DNA of 64,000 nucleotides from a virus. The DNA is taken from positions 16,502 to 80,501 of IMG/VR virus record IMGVR_UViG_3300015371_000013, one strand, 5' to 3'. Shown here in pieces: positions 13,840-20,075 of this stretch. Made by a program: the position numbers and the translations under genes. How positions within the stretch are numbered: the stretch's first letter is position 1; each line of letters begins with the position of its first letter. The notes below the pieces were generated by a model. The model was not told the DNA's origin. It searched no databases and saw only the letters and a program-made list of their open reading frames with translations.

Positions 13840-14238
13840 TACGGAATTCGGCAAAGCCGCAAACCGTTCTTGTAACCCGTGAATATCCTGAGCAATCTCA
13901 CGAGCGTTTTTGCCAACAACGGCTGCAGCTCGATTGATGCTCGGATAAGGTTCGCCAGTCAGCTTGTCCAAAACAGGAATTGGCTCACGACAAGCTCTTT
14001 TTACGAGGGCTATCTGGGTGATCTTGGGCTTCCAGATAATCAACGCCGTATTCTTTGCTTTCTGCTGTATCTCAAGCGGCAAACCGTTGAGACGAAGTAG
14101 AATGGTGGTCGCAGTGACAGAAGAGCCCACCGCGAGACATCCTGCGCCGACGAGATACACCTTCTTGTTCTCCTGCAGATGCTGCTTAACCCGCTCGATC
14201 TTGGTACGATCGTCCTGCTTTTCTCCTTCCTGACTCAT
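13831..14238 (-). CDS. Membrane-anchored protein with C-terminal helical domain (copy 1)
   Basis: 135 residues. Basic helix KQHLQENKKVYLVGAGCLAV leads into one span; the C-terminal part (TGEPYPSINRAAAVVGKNARE then HGLQERFA) resembles the modular DNA-binding (NUMOD-like) helices of homing endonucleases. The protein at 17824-18204 has the same N-terminus and layout. ATG overlaps the upstream TGA. Confidence 0.65.
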   Translation of the reverse strand: MSQEGEKQDDRTKIERVKQHLQENKKVYLVGAGCLAVGSSVTATTILLRLNGLPLEIQQKAKNTALIIWKPKITQIALVKRACREPIPVLDKLTGEPYPSINRAAAVVGKNAREIAQDIHGLQERFAALPNSVFA

Positions 14239-14399
14239 AGTCCCTTCCTTGGGTTGAACACTGATTTACAAATATGAGCGATGGTGACAGCGGTGATGAT
14301 CTTTATCACTGCGTCCGTCGTCTTGTCAATCACTCGTTCCACGTCTTCGGTGGGGATGTTGATGTTGATGTTTACATCATCTTCGATCTTGTGCTTCAC
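14235..14399 (-). CDS. 54-residue protein, GTG start
   Basis: GTG at 14399 with AAGGAG 4 bases upstream; VKHKIEDDVNINININIPTE begins it, a polar beta-like stretch, followed by VERVIDKTTDAVIKIITAVT. Its TGA overlaps the next ATG, and it comes 23 bases after the T-tract of the leader RNA at 14422-14484. Not recognised. Confidence 0.6.
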   Translation of the reverse strand: MKHKIEDDVNININIPTEDVERVIDKTTDAVIKIITAVTIAHICKSVFNPRKGL

Positions 14400-14421
14400 G
14401 ACTCTCCTTGTCGCCCGAGGG

Positions 14422-14484
14422 AAAAAATGAAAGAGATCACAATTTCGAATATGCGATTACAGGAGCCTTTCTCCTTCTCTTTCA
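14422..14484 (-). ncRNA. Closed-stem leader RNA with terminator
   Basis: TGAAAGAGA after the -10 box pairs with TCTCTTTCA, followed by six T; an inner AGGAG-AAAGG-CTCCT hairpin is included. Same plan as at 13084-13163: promoter, closed stem, terminator, small gene. Confidence 0.6.
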
Positions 14485-14509
14485 TTATAGGGGCGGTTTT
14501 TCACGCGAA
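14484..14509 (-). promoter_or_regulatory. Phage promoter, TTCGCG-type, for the leader RNA and 54-residue gene
   Basis: TATAAT at 14484-14489, TTCGCG at 14504-14509. Confidence 0.8.
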
Positions 14510-14872
14510 TTATTCACCCTCAATATCTGCTTTGATATCCGGCAATTCCTTCGGGCGTTCTCGTCTTTCTGAGGTGACGATCACGGTTATGGTGGGCAAT
14601 TCCCACCGGCGTTCGGCCAGAGGATCGATCTGCATCTGGCGAAGATCCTCAGGCGTTAAAGAGAACTCGTATACTTCAGGCGTGATGACCTTGTCTCTGT
14701 CGGCCAGCACCGAGTTGAACTTCATCGCCTTGTAGGTAACCGCCGATCCAACCATGGCTCCAAATATCCCGGTGGCGGCGTAAGGATGATCGGTAGCGAA
14801 TCTGATCGAACGAGACAGCAGAAGCAACCAGTTTATCTGGTTCATCTGCTCTTTCATCTGATCTTGCTCCAT
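14510..14872 (-). CDS. 120-residue membrane protein
   Basis: MEQDQMKEQMNQINWLLLLS, a span around residues 32-50 (YAATGIFGAMVGSAVTY), then a soluble tail with a beta stretch (WELPTITVIVTSERRERP). It directly follows the 206-residue gene and ends at the TTCGCG promoter. Function unknown. Confidence 0.6.
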   Translation of the reverse strand: MEQDQMKEQMNQINWLLLLSRSIRFATDHPYAATGIFGAMVGSAVTYKAMKFNSVLADRDKVITPEVYEFSLTPEDLRQMQIDPLAERRWELPTITVIVTSERRERPKELPDIKADIEGE

Positions 14873-15493
14873 CTAGCCAACCTCCTTGCTGGCCTGTATC
14901 GAAGCGCTTACACCAATGATTCTGCAGAGAAGATTGATCGAATCGTGAGAATGCAGCGGCTCGTAATGCGGATTGAGCTTGTCTTGCTTTACCAGATCAA
15001 CGATGCCCTGAATATCCGTACGCCATTGAGAAGACGTATAGTAATCGGCCAGCCCGCGATCCGTACGCTTAAGCGTGTCAAGGAACTTATCCTCGGCAAT
15101 CTCCTTAATACGATTTGCCCATTCCGAGGTAATTTCCATAGTCGCCCCTGTGCCCTTCTGAACGAAGGGCGAATTGTCGACGTACTGCATAGCGTCGTTG
15201 TAGATTCGAGCAACCACGATCTCCTTGAGGGCATCCTGACCATAGATCAGGACAGCATAACCCAAGGGCAGATTCCAGATCTTCTCCGGACGACCATGAT
15301 GAACGCCCTGAGTGAGGCAGTTGTAGCCCCACTCGATTTCCTTCTGAGACTTCTGAGGACCCTTTACCTTGATGAACTTCACCATATTCTCAGCCTCGTA
15401 TTCCGAGACATCAAGTTCTTTGGCGATTTCACTGATAGAACGGTCTTCGCCTATCATCTGACGAGTTCGAGCTAGTTTCTCTTGGGTGTTCAT
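14873..15493 (-). CDS. 206-residue protein with N-terminal helix-turn-helix
   Basis: Residues 8-38 (RTRQMIGEDRSISEIAKELD, then VSEYEAENMVKF) fit a helix-turn-helix that could bind DNA; the rest is mixed alpha/beta with no motif I know (EWGYNCLTQGVHHG, GYAVLIYGQDALKE). AGGAGAGTA precedes the ATG. A regulator is a reasonable guess given the region's dense promoters, but this is inference only. Confidence 0.55.
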   Translation of the reverse strand: MNTQEKLARTRQMIGEDRSISEIAKELDVSEYEAENMVKFIKVKGPQKSQKEIEWGYNCLTQGVHHGRPEKIWNLPLGYAVLIYGQDALKEIVVARIYNDAMQYVDNSPFVQKGTGATMEITSEWANRIKEIAEDKFLDTLKRTDRGLADYYTSSQWRTDIQGIVDLVKQDKLNPHYEPLHSHDSINLLCRIIGVSASIQASKEVG

Positions 15494-15602
15494 TACTCTC
15501 CTCTATACGCTTGATCTTTTGCTCCCAGAATGTCCAGTCCCGCCACCGCTGTTCTAGCAAATATAGCCGTTCTGGAGTCAACCACGGAGCAATCAACTTC
15601 AT
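15429..15602 (-). CDS. 57-residue Trp-rich peptide overlapping the next gene
   Basis: MKLIAPWLTPERLYLLEQRW then RDWTFWEQKIKRIEESNEH. GGAG is 5 bases before the ATG, which overlaps the upstream TGA (ATGA). The final 20 codons run inside the 206-residue gene in another frame. The first 38 residues look real. Confidence 0.5.
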   Translation of the reverse strand: MKLIAPWLTPERLYLLEQRWRDWTFWEQKIKRIEESNEHPRETSSNSSDDRRRPFYQ

Positions 15603-15841
15603 TGATCTCCAAGTCCGGTATCGCGCAGAATTTTTCGCGAGATTTCCTTCGGATCAGTCAACCCTTGCCATTCTGTTCCTTCGCGGATGGCAAACAGGAC
15701 GTCAATCACGGCCAGATTGTATCCGACAAACTTAGCCTGATCCTCCGGAGAAATCTCTAGGTCGCCAGGCACAGGCTCAGCAATCTGCATGAAAGTATCT
15801 TGAAGCTCTTTGAGTCGAGCTTTTTCGGTTTCGGTGATCAT
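15599..15841 (-). CDS. 80-residue helical protein
   Basis: MITETEKARLKELQDTFMQI, then AIREGTEWQGLTDPKEISRK. Acidic and helical, no Cys, no span. AGGAGAGCA precedes the ATG. Coupled to the Trp-rich peptide. Not recognised. Confidence 0.6.
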   Translation of the reverse strand: MITETEKARLKELQDTFMQIAEPVPGDLEISPEDQAKFVGYNLAVIDVLFAIREGTEWQGLTDPKEISRKILRDTGLGDQ

Positions 15842-15861
15842 TGCTCTCCTAAATATAGTGA

Positions 15862-16047
15862 TTAATCGTCGATAACCAGAGGGTCAAACCATCGACCATC
15901 TAGATCATGACGAAACCCTGCCTCAAGCATACGTTGTTCGATAATCTCCGGATGCTCGGCCTCCATGTGCCGCACCTCTTCGTGCGTATTGTTGGCAACT
16001 GCTCCACAATATGGGCAATGCCTCACACAATAAGGTCCGGAGCTCAT
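15862..16047 (-). CDS. 61-residue C2H2-like zinc-finger protein
   Basis: Start MSSGPYCVRHCPYCGAVANN at 16047, overlapping the HD-domain gene's TGA. CPYCG plus HMEAEH about 16 residues on matches a C2H2 zinc site; an extra CVRHC precedes it. Likely nucleic-acid binding. Confidence 0.65.
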   Translation of the reverse strand: MSSGPYCVRHCPYCGAVANNTHEEVRHMEAEHPEIIEQRMLEAGFRHDLDGRWFDPLVIDD

Positions 16048-16520
16048 GGGGTAATCCTCGTCATACACAGACTGATTCCACTCTGGGTACTCATGTAGCG
16101 CGCATCAGGCCAGATTCCCTTGCGATGAAGATCCAGCCGGTCGGCGTCCCAACAGGTGGCGATAGTGGGATTGATCGCTCTTTGACCAGAGCTATGCTCC
16201 ACACAGGCCTCGAACAGTAGTTCTATTTGCTCATCGAAAATATAGCGATGGAGATGCTCTTGCGTCTTGTAGAAGCGTTCCCACAATCGATACCCTCGAT
16301 TTCCATGATCAGGATCTTTACCATCGTTTACCCGCATGGAGTCGTGAAATAAAGCGTACAACGCCACAACTTCCATGTCGGCGCCGGTTTCATACCCGTT
16401 TAGCATCTGAGCGTTCTGCCAGACCCTAAACCAATGGTCAAGACCATGGAGTCGACTCTGGAGAACGTTCAGGGTTATAGACTCGCCCAAGACAAAGGGA
16501 ACGCAATGACTGGCGAGCAT
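16044..16520 (-). CDS. HD-domain phosphohydrolase-like protein
   Basis: 158 residues. HGLDHWFRVW (about 26-35) supplies the first His, ALYALFHDSMR (about 54-64) the His-Asp pair, and CWDADRLDL (about 123-131) the late Asp, matching the H..HD..D metal site of HD phosphohydrolases. A small version of the fold, likely acting on nucleotides; substrate unknown. Possible roles are nucleotide metabolism during infection or removal of a signalling nucleotide. Confidence 0.7.
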   Translation of the reverse strand: MLASHCVPFVLGESITLNVLQSRLHGLDHWFRVWQNAQMLNGYETGADMEVVALYALFHDSMRVNDGKDPDHGNRGYRLWERFYKTQEHLHRYIFDEQIELLFEACVEHSSGQRAINPTIATCWDADRLDLHRKGIWPDARYMSTQSGISLCMTRITP

Positions 16521-16546
16521 GGTTACTCCTGCGGGTTGGCCGTTGA

Positions 16547-16819
16547 TTATAAACTTTCCTTTGCTTTCTTGCGCTTTCGTCTCTTGTAGGCACGATCCAC
16601 GGTTCGTCTAGCGCAGATATCGCTACAGTACTGTGCATCGTTTCGAGGCTTTCTTGTTTTCGAGAGAGGCTCTTGGAATAGAAATTCCTTTTGACAGGTT
16701 TCGTCAGCACATCGCTTGATCTCGACATCAAGTAAAGTCAAGATCGCATCTGTGAGAGTGCTGGTTTGAGTATAGGAAAGGGCAGTCTGAACTACTACGT
16801 CGGGTACATCTTGGTTCAT
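16547..16819 (-). CDS. 90-residue four-Cys zinc protein
   Basis: Start MNQDVPDVVVQTALSYTQTS at 16819. KRCADETCQKEF and QYCSDICARR give two Cys pairs about 25 residues apart, resembling the CGNR-type zinc finger, followed by a very basic tail (YKRRKRKKAKESL). Probably DNA- or RNA-binding. Overlaps the next gene upstream by one base. Confidence 0.6.
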   Translation of the reverse strand: MNQDVPDVVVQTALSYTQTSTLTDAILTLLDVEIKRCADETCQKEFLFQEPLSKTRKPRNDAQYCSDICARRTVDRAYKRRKRKKAKESL

Positions 16820-17028
16820 CACGACTGCAAATATGCGATGTCGCGAGCCTGCTTGAGATCGCGAGCCTGCTCGATGGTCAGACCAAGAAGCTCGGTCTTG
16901 GTGAAGCTCAGCTCGTCGCTGAACCACGGGAAGACAAACTTCTCAGAGCCGTCTTCCATAGTGGCGATGGCCTCCTTGTCACCGTAGCGGTGATTGGAGT
17001 CTTGAAAGATTACTGACTTGATGCGCAT
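16819..17028 (-). CDS. 69-residue conserved small phage protein
   Basis: MRIKSVIFQDSNHRYGDKEA; the FPWFSDELSFT...LLGLTIEQARDL..ARDIAYL pattern recurs in actinophage small proteins of unknown role. AGGAGAGTT before ATG. Operon with the zinc protein and the HD gene. Confidence 0.65.
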   Translation of the reverse strand: MRIKSVIFQDSNHRYGDKEAIATMEDGSEKFVFPWFSDELSFTKTELLGLTIEQARDLKQARDIAYLQS

Positions 17029-17035
17029 AACTCTC

Positions 17036-17371
17036 CTAGTTTGGGTTGCCGAACAGTTCTTCCAGACGTGTAGCCAGATACTCCTGTCGAACTTCGTGAT
17101 GAACGTCTTTCAACTCTTCAAGAATATCGTGAGCAATCTGCTGATACTCCTGGCTGCTCGTAGTCTCGACGGGGAACCAGCGGTTAAGCTTCGGGTAAGG
17201 CCCTTCGCTTCTAAGGGCGTTTTCCCGCTTGAGTCGTCCGAGCATGGTGGTGATCTGGAGTGGCGGGCCCTCGAAAGAAATCCCAGCAATGATCTCAGAT
17301 CGAGCGGCTCCAGGATTGGCACGGACATATTCTATGATTTGATGTGTAAGAGTGTTGTTGGTTTGTGACAC
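17036..17371 (-). CDS. 111-residue winged-helix-like protein, GTG start
   Basis: VSQTNNTLTHQIIEYVRANP then ARSEIIAGI.....QITTMLGRLKRENAL.......LNRWFPV: helix-turn-helix plus wing, typical of a small DNA-binding regulator. The C-terminal third is a charged helix. It opens the 17.4-14.5 kb operon; no TTCGCG promoter lies between it and the terminator at 17400, so it may rely on read-through or an unlike promoter. Confidence 0.6.
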   Translation of the reverse strand: MSQTNNTLTHQIIEYVRANPGAARSEIIAGISFEGPPLQITTMLGRLKRENALRSEGPYPKLNRWFPVETTSSQEYQQIAHDILEELKDVHHEVRQEYLATRLEELFGNPN

Positions 17372-17399
17372 AAAGTCTCTCAGGTTGTGGGGTCTCAGA

Positions 17400-17431
17400 A
17401 AAAATGAGAACCCACGAATGGATTCTCATTG
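17400..17431 (-). terminator. Terminator after the 68-residue gene
   Basis: TGAGAATCC-ATTCGT-GGGTTCTCA stem followed by six T. Confidence 0.85.
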
Positions 17432-17436
17432 AAATA

Positions 17437-17643
17437 CTACGACTTGTTGAGCTTGGCGGTCTCGAGGTTGAGCTTGGCGGTCTCGAGCTGCATCTGGTTC
17501 ACCTTGAGGCCTGCGTACACGGACGCGCCGGTCAGAGCCACGGGAATGACGATCCACGCGGTCATGATGGCGGCATCCTTGATGCGCTGCTTCTTGGTGG
17601 GCTTGGGCGGCTCGACGACCTTGGGGGTCTCGGGCTCGGACAT
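17437..17643 (-). CDS. 68-residue membrane peptide with repeated tail
   Basis: MSEPETPKVVEPPKPTKKQR, one span (IMTAWIVIPVALTGASVYAG), then a tail in which LETAKLN occurs twice. AAAGGAGTGTTGC before the ATG; promoter directly upstream and terminator after: a single-gene unit. Confidence 0.7.
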   Translation of the reverse strand: MSEPETPKVVEPPKPTKKQRIKDAAIMTAWIVIPVALTGASVYAGLKVNQMQLETAKLNLETAKLNKS

Positions 17644-17668
17644 GCAACACTCCTTTTGTAGTGGTTTC

Positions 17669-17694
17669 ATTATGAACTGTGAAATATCCGCGAA
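17669..17694 (-). promoter_or_regulatory. Phage promoter, TTCGCG-type, for the 68-residue gene
   Basis: CATAAT at 17669-17674, TTCGCG at 17689-17694; the T-rich end of the closed-stem RNA upstream abuts the TTCGCG box. Confidence 0.8.
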
Positions 17695-17797
17695 AGAAAA
17701 GAGAGAGCCACCTACCAACGACTTATAGAAGTTGGGATCCGACCCCCTTAAAGGGGATCTCGTCAAGGCGACTTAGAGAAGCCTAGATGACTCTCTC
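17690..17797 (-). ncRNA. Promoter-driven closed-stem RNA with duplicated 13-base motif
   Basis: GAGAGAGTCA after the -10 box pairs with TGGCTCTCTC, followed by TTTTCTTT. Between lie CTTCTMTAAGTCG twice (17769-17781 and 17719-17731) and a central GATCCCC-TTTAA-GGGGGTC hairpin. No ORF. It has its own promoter and is followed by the promoter of another gene, so it stands alone. Confidence 0.7.
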
Positions 17798-17823
17798 ACT
17801 ATAAAGCGTGAATATGGCGCGAA
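17798..17823 (-). promoter_or_regulatory. Phage promoter, TTCGCG-type, for the 17.7 kb RNA
   Basis: TATAGT at 17798-17803, TTCGCG at 17818-17823. Confidence 0.8.
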
Positions 17824-18204
17824 TTATATGGTGATACGTTCGAAGTGCAACCCATTCGCATGCGGGTATTTACCGTTCAGATGCTGTGAAAGGTTAGTTT
17901 CCGAGATGCCCTTCGCCAAAGCGGCCTCTGCTTGGCTGCTCCACTTCTCCAGAGTTTCGAGACATCGTACTGGATTAGCCGGGTAATTGCGCTGGTTCAA
18001 ATACTTGATGACCACGTCGACATTCTTTGACTTATTGACTATCAGACCAATGTTGTCAGTACCATTGAACGTCTGAATTACATTGGGGCTTGACACCCCG
18101 CGCAGCAAATATCCCGCGGTAAGACATCCTGCACCAACCAAGTAAACCTTCTTGTTGTCCTTCAAATGCTGCTTGATCTTCTGATAACGCGTAGACTCTT
18201 CCAT
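17824..18204 (-). CDS. Membrane-anchored protein with C-terminal helical domain (copy 2)
   Basis: 126 residues. KIKQHLKDNKKVYLVGAGCL then a span; middle part QTFNGTDNIGLIVNKSKNVD; C-terminal CLETLEKWSSQAEAALAKGI then ETNLSQHLNGK..HANGLHFERI, a helix-turn-helix-like module seen in a family of actinophage membrane proteins. Paralogue of 13831-14238. AAGGAAATC before ATG; no promoter of its own after the terminator at 18229. Confidence 0.7.
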   Translation of the reverse strand: MEESTRYQKIKQHLKDNKKVYLVGAGCLTAGYLLRGVSSPNVIQTFNGTDNIGLIVNKSKNVDVVIKYLNQRNYPANPVRCLETLEKWSSQAEAALAKGISETNLSQHLNGKYPHANGLHFERITI

Positions 18205-18228
18205 GATTTCCTTTAGTTCGTTTGAATA

Positions 18229-18256
18229 AAAAAGGAAAGCCCCTTTTCGGGGCTCG
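18229..18256 (-). terminator. Terminator after the 53-residue gene
   Basis: GAGCCCC-GAAA-AGGGGCTTTCC then six T; a GNRA-like loop on a strong stem. Confidence 0.9.
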
Positions 18257-18259
18257 CCT

Positions 18260-18421
18260 TTAGGCGTAGATCTGAACGACGCCGGGGACGAGGGTGGTCT
18301 CAGCCAGCTTGGCCTGGGACTTGGTGATCATTCGCTCGTACTTGTACACCGCACGGATAGTGCGGAGAACGTTGACGTTTGCGTTGATCTCGGTCTTAAC
18401 GGCCTTGATGGGATGGAACAT
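18260..18421 (-). CDS. 53-residue helical protein
   Basis: MFHPIKAVKTEINANVNVLR then TIRAVYKYERMITKSQAK..., a mostly helical soluble peptide without Cys or span. AAAGGAGACCATT before the ATG; promoter and terminator of its own. Confidence 0.65.
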   Translation of the reverse strand: MFHPIKAVKTEINANVNVLRTIRAVYKYERMITKSQAKLAETTLVPGVVQIYA

Positions 18422-18450
18422 AATGGTCTCCTTTGGTGGTTTAGGTCTTC

Positions 18451-18476
18451 ATTATGTACCATGTTTTTCACGCGAA
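18451..18476 (-). promoter_or_regulatory. Phage promoter, TTCGCG-type, for the 53-residue gene
   Basis: CATAAT at 18451-18456 and TTCGCG at 18471-18476, adjoining the upstream terminator's T-run. Confidence 0.8.
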
Positions 18477-18504
18477 AAAGGAAAGCCCGTGCGGACTCTC
18501 CTTA
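18476..18504 (-). terminator. Terminator after the 65-residue gene
   Basis: GGAGAGTCC-GCAC-GGGCTTTCC then five T that run into TTCGCG. Confidence 0.85.
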
Positions 18505-18508
18505 GAAA

Positions 18509-18706
18509 TTACTTCACCTGGTTGGAAGCTGCCTTGAGGGTTTCGAGGACGATCCTCTTGTCGAGCATCTTGTACGAGATGAATGAGTTGGCGACTGCGG
18601 TAGCACAGTAGATGGAAAAGCATCCGAGTACTAGCTTTTGGCTGCCAGTCATCATCATGATACGAGACCTCCTAAGAGGCTCACGGGTTTCGTTTGACTC
18701 GGGCAT
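18509..18706 (-). CDS. 65-residue membrane peptide with two possible starts
   Basis: The ATG at 18706 has AGGAG 4 bases upstream; a second in-frame set of ATGs (MMMTGSQK, around residue 17) has AGGAGG 9 bases upstream, so 65- and 49-residue forms are both plausible. One span (LVLGCFSIYCATAVANSFIS). Own promoter and terminator. Confidence 0.65.
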   Translation of the reverse strand: MPESNETREPLRRSRIMMMTGSQKLVLGCFSIYCATAVANSFISYKMLDKRIVLETLKAASNQVK

Positions 18707-18733
18707 AACTCTCCTAGAGTTGATAGTGGTTTC

Positions 18734-18759
18734 ATTATAGCCTGTGAAAAGTATGCGAA
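18734..18759 (-). promoter_or_regulatory. Phage promoter, TTCGCG-type, for the 65-residue gene
   Basis: TATAAT at 18734-18739; TTCGCA at 18754-18759. Confidence 0.8.
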
Positions 18760-18790
18760 AAACTGAAAGCCCGGGTTAGGGGCTCTCAGT
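18757..18790 (-). terminator. Terminator after the 45-residue gene
   Basis: CTGAGAGCCC-CTAAC-CCGGGCTTTCAG, then TTTTTCGCA: the U-tract is continuous with the promoter box. Confidence 0.85.
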
Positions 18791-18794
18791 TTGA

Positions 18795-18932
18795 TTAGCT
18801 GCTCTTCTTCGAAAGCAGATGATCGGCGATGACGATTGAACTCGTTGCCAGCGTAAGCCACGCACTGGCCCGAGTGGCCCGATGGGCGTGGGGGGCGGTG
18901 ACGTGGATGACGGCGGCGAGCTTGTTCTTCAT
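18795..18932 (-). CDS. 45-residue membrane peptide
   Basis: MKNKLAAVIHVTAPHAHRAT, His-rich, then a moderately hydrophobic stretch (AWLTLATSSIVIADHLL). AAGGAGATTTGCC before ATG. Single-gene unit. Confidence 0.6.
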   Translation of the reverse strand: MKNKLAAVIHVTAPHAHRATRASAWLTLATSSIVIADHLLSKKSS

Positions 18933-18967
18933 GGCAAATCTCCTTCTGATAAGAGGGTTTACTTTTC

Positions 18968-18993
18968 ATTAGAAGCTATGAAATATCCGCGAA
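18968..18993 (-). promoter_or_regulatory. Phage promoter, TTCGCG-type, for the 45-residue gene
   Basis: TCTAAT at 18968-18973 and TTCGCG at 18988-18993. Confidence 0.75.
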
Positions 18994-19024
18994 AAACCTA
19001 GAGACCGGGTTAGGGTCTCAGGGT
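18990..19024 (-). terminator. Terminator after the 63-residue gene
   Basis: ACCCTGAGACC-CTAACCC-GGTCTCTAGGT then TTTTTCGCG. Confidence 0.85.
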
Positions 19025-19030
19025 TTTGAA

Positions 19031-19222
19031 CTAGAACTTACGGGCGATGATGACTTGGGAGTTCGGCTCGAGTGCGGCCAGAGCATCGACATGTTCCTGG
19101 ATGCGGCGCTGACGCTCCTGCTCTTCCCCAGCTGCAGCGAATGCAGTGAGGGTGAACAGAGCGGCGCCACCCAGGGCCTTGCCGGTGTTGCGGGCGTACT
19201 TCTTGGCGGTTTCCTTGGTCAT
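19031..19222 (-). CDS. 63-residue membrane-associated peptide
   Basis: MTKETAKKYARNTGKALGGA then ALFTLTAFAAA, a short hydrophobic stretch, and a charged helix (EEQERQRRIQEHVDALAAL). Start has AAAGGAGAAAAACC upstream. Own promoter and terminator. Confidence 0.65.
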   Translation of the reverse strand: MTKETAKKYARNTGKALGGAALFTLTAFAAAGEEQERQRRIQEHVDALAALEPNSQVIIARKF

Positions 19223-19255
19223 GGTTTTTCTCCTTTTGAGTTTGATTTAGTTCTC

Positions 19256-19281
19256 ATTATAAGACATGAAAATTACGCGAA
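19256..19281 (-). promoter_or_regulatory. Phage promoter, TTCGCG-type, for the 63-residue gene
   Basis: TATAAT at 19256-19261, TTCGCG at 19276-19281. Confidence 0.8.
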
Positions 19282-19318
19282 AAAAGAAAGAAAGAGAATC
19301 CGATGCGGACTCCCTTCT
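19278..19318 (-). terminator. Terminator after the 43-residue gene
   Basis: GGGAGTCCG-CAT-CGGATTCTC stem, a T/C-rich run and TTTTTT continuing into TTCGCG. Confidence 0.8.
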
Positions 19319-19322
19319 TGAT

Positions 19323-19454
19323 TTAGACCTGCGAGGTGTACTGGTGACCAACGTCTTGTAGACTGGCGTACACGTCCATTGCAAATATGCTTCCCATCGC
19401 GAGGATGGTGAGCAGGATTACAACGAACATGAGGCGTCCGAGGGACAGGGTCAT
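19323..19454 (-). CDS. 43-residue membrane peptide
   Basis: MTLSLGRLMFVVILLTILAM then GSIFAMDVYASLQDV: one N-terminal span. AAGGAGATACCTC before the ATG. Single-gene unit. Confidence 0.65.
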   Translation of the reverse strand: MTLSLGRLMFVVILLTILAMGSIFAMDVYASLQDVGHQYTSQV

Positions 19455-19483
19455 GAGGTATCTCCTTGTTTAGGTTTGGTTTC

Positions 19484-19509
19484 ATTATACTCCATGAAAT
19501 ATGCGCGAA
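19484..19509 (-). promoter_or_regulatory. Phage promoter, TTCGCG-type, for the 43-residue gene
   Basis: TATAAT at 19484-19489, TTCGCG at 19504-19509, spacer CATATTTCATGGAG. Confidence 0.85.
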
Positions 19510-19538
19510 AAAGGAAAGCCCGTGCGGACTCTCCTGTT
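19507..19538 (-). terminator. Terminator after the 72-residue gene
   Basis: GGAGAGTCC-GCAC-GGGCTTTCC then TTTTTCGCG, nearly identical to the one at 18476-18504. Confidence 0.85.
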
Positions 19539-19542
19539 GAGG

Positions 19543-19761
19543 TTACTTCTTGGGGTTAATGTTCTCGACAGCGCGCCTGGCGGAAGTGAGAGCGATCTGC
19601 TCCTCGAGGTACATGATGCGGGCATTGACCTTGTTGGTGTGGCTCTCGCTAGCGGCAGGGCTAGCGGAAAGCTGCCAACGAGTCATTTCGGCATTCAGGT
19701 ACTCGAGGATGGCATCAAGCTTCTCAACTTCTGTAATAGGCTTACGGGTCTTGAAAAACAT
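19543..19761 (-). CDS. 72-residue coiled-coil-like soluble peptide
   Basis: MFFKTRKPITEVEKLDAILE...AEMTRWQLSASPAASESHTN, then MYLEEQIALTSARRAVENI. Two helices, no span. Own promoter and terminator; AAGGAGTCAAC before the ATG. Confidence 0.65.
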   Translation of the reverse strand: MFFKTRKPITEVEKLDAILEYLNAEMTRWQLSASPAASESHTNKVNARIMYLEEQIALTSARRAVENINPKK

Positions 19762-19784
19762 GTTGACTCCTTGATAGTGGTTTC

Positions 19785-19810
19785 ACTATAATCCATGAAA
19801 TATGCGCGAA
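19785..19810 (-). promoter_or_regulatory. Phage promoter, TTCGCG-type, for the 72-residue gene
   Basis: TATAGT at 19785-19790, TTCGCG at 19805-19810. Confidence 0.8.
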
Positions 19811-19836
19811 AAAGGAAAGCCTGGGTAGGCTCTCCT
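19808..19836 (-). terminator. Terminator after the 58-residue gene
   Basis: GGAGAGCCT-ACCC-AGGCTTTCC, then TTTTTCGCG: the clearest example of the fused terminator-promoter unit. Confidence 0.9.
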
Positions 19837-19842
19837 GTGAAA

Positions 19843-20019
19843 CTAATTGTTCTGCTGGGAAACGTCGGCTTCGAACTTGCGCTTATTTCGGCGGTCCAGA
19901 TAGTTGACGAATCCGATACCCACGACGATCAGAGTAGCGTTGAGGGCAACGTACTGAACGGGGTGACTACGAATCCAGTCGTACTGGACCTCCTGAGACT
20001 TGCGGTAAAGCTTGAACAT
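19843..20019 (-). CDS. 58-residue membrane peptide
   Basis: Start MFKLYRKSQEVQYDWIRSHP at 20019 (GGAGAACTCCA before ATG); the ATG at 20061 lies within the promoter and is rejected. One span (VALNATLIVVGIGFVNYL), then a basic tail. Confidence 0.65.
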   Translation of the reverse strand: MFKLYRKSQEVQYDWIRSHPVQYVALNATLIVVGIGFVNYLDRRNKRKFEADVSQQNN

Positions 20020-20049
20020 TGGAGTTCTCCAGTGTAGAGGTTTGGTTTC

Positions 20050-20075
20050 ATTATAACCCATGAAATATGCGCGTA
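20050..20075 (-). promoter_or_regulatory. Phage promoter, TTCGCG-type, for the 58-residue gene
   Basis: TATAAT at 20050-20055 and TACGCG at 20070-20075. Confidence 0.8.

Noticed and set aside
18655-18969. 104-codon minus-strand ORF over the 45- and 65-residue genes
   Set aside because: It would run through a terminator and promoter; the two small genes in other frames each have ribosome sites and signals.
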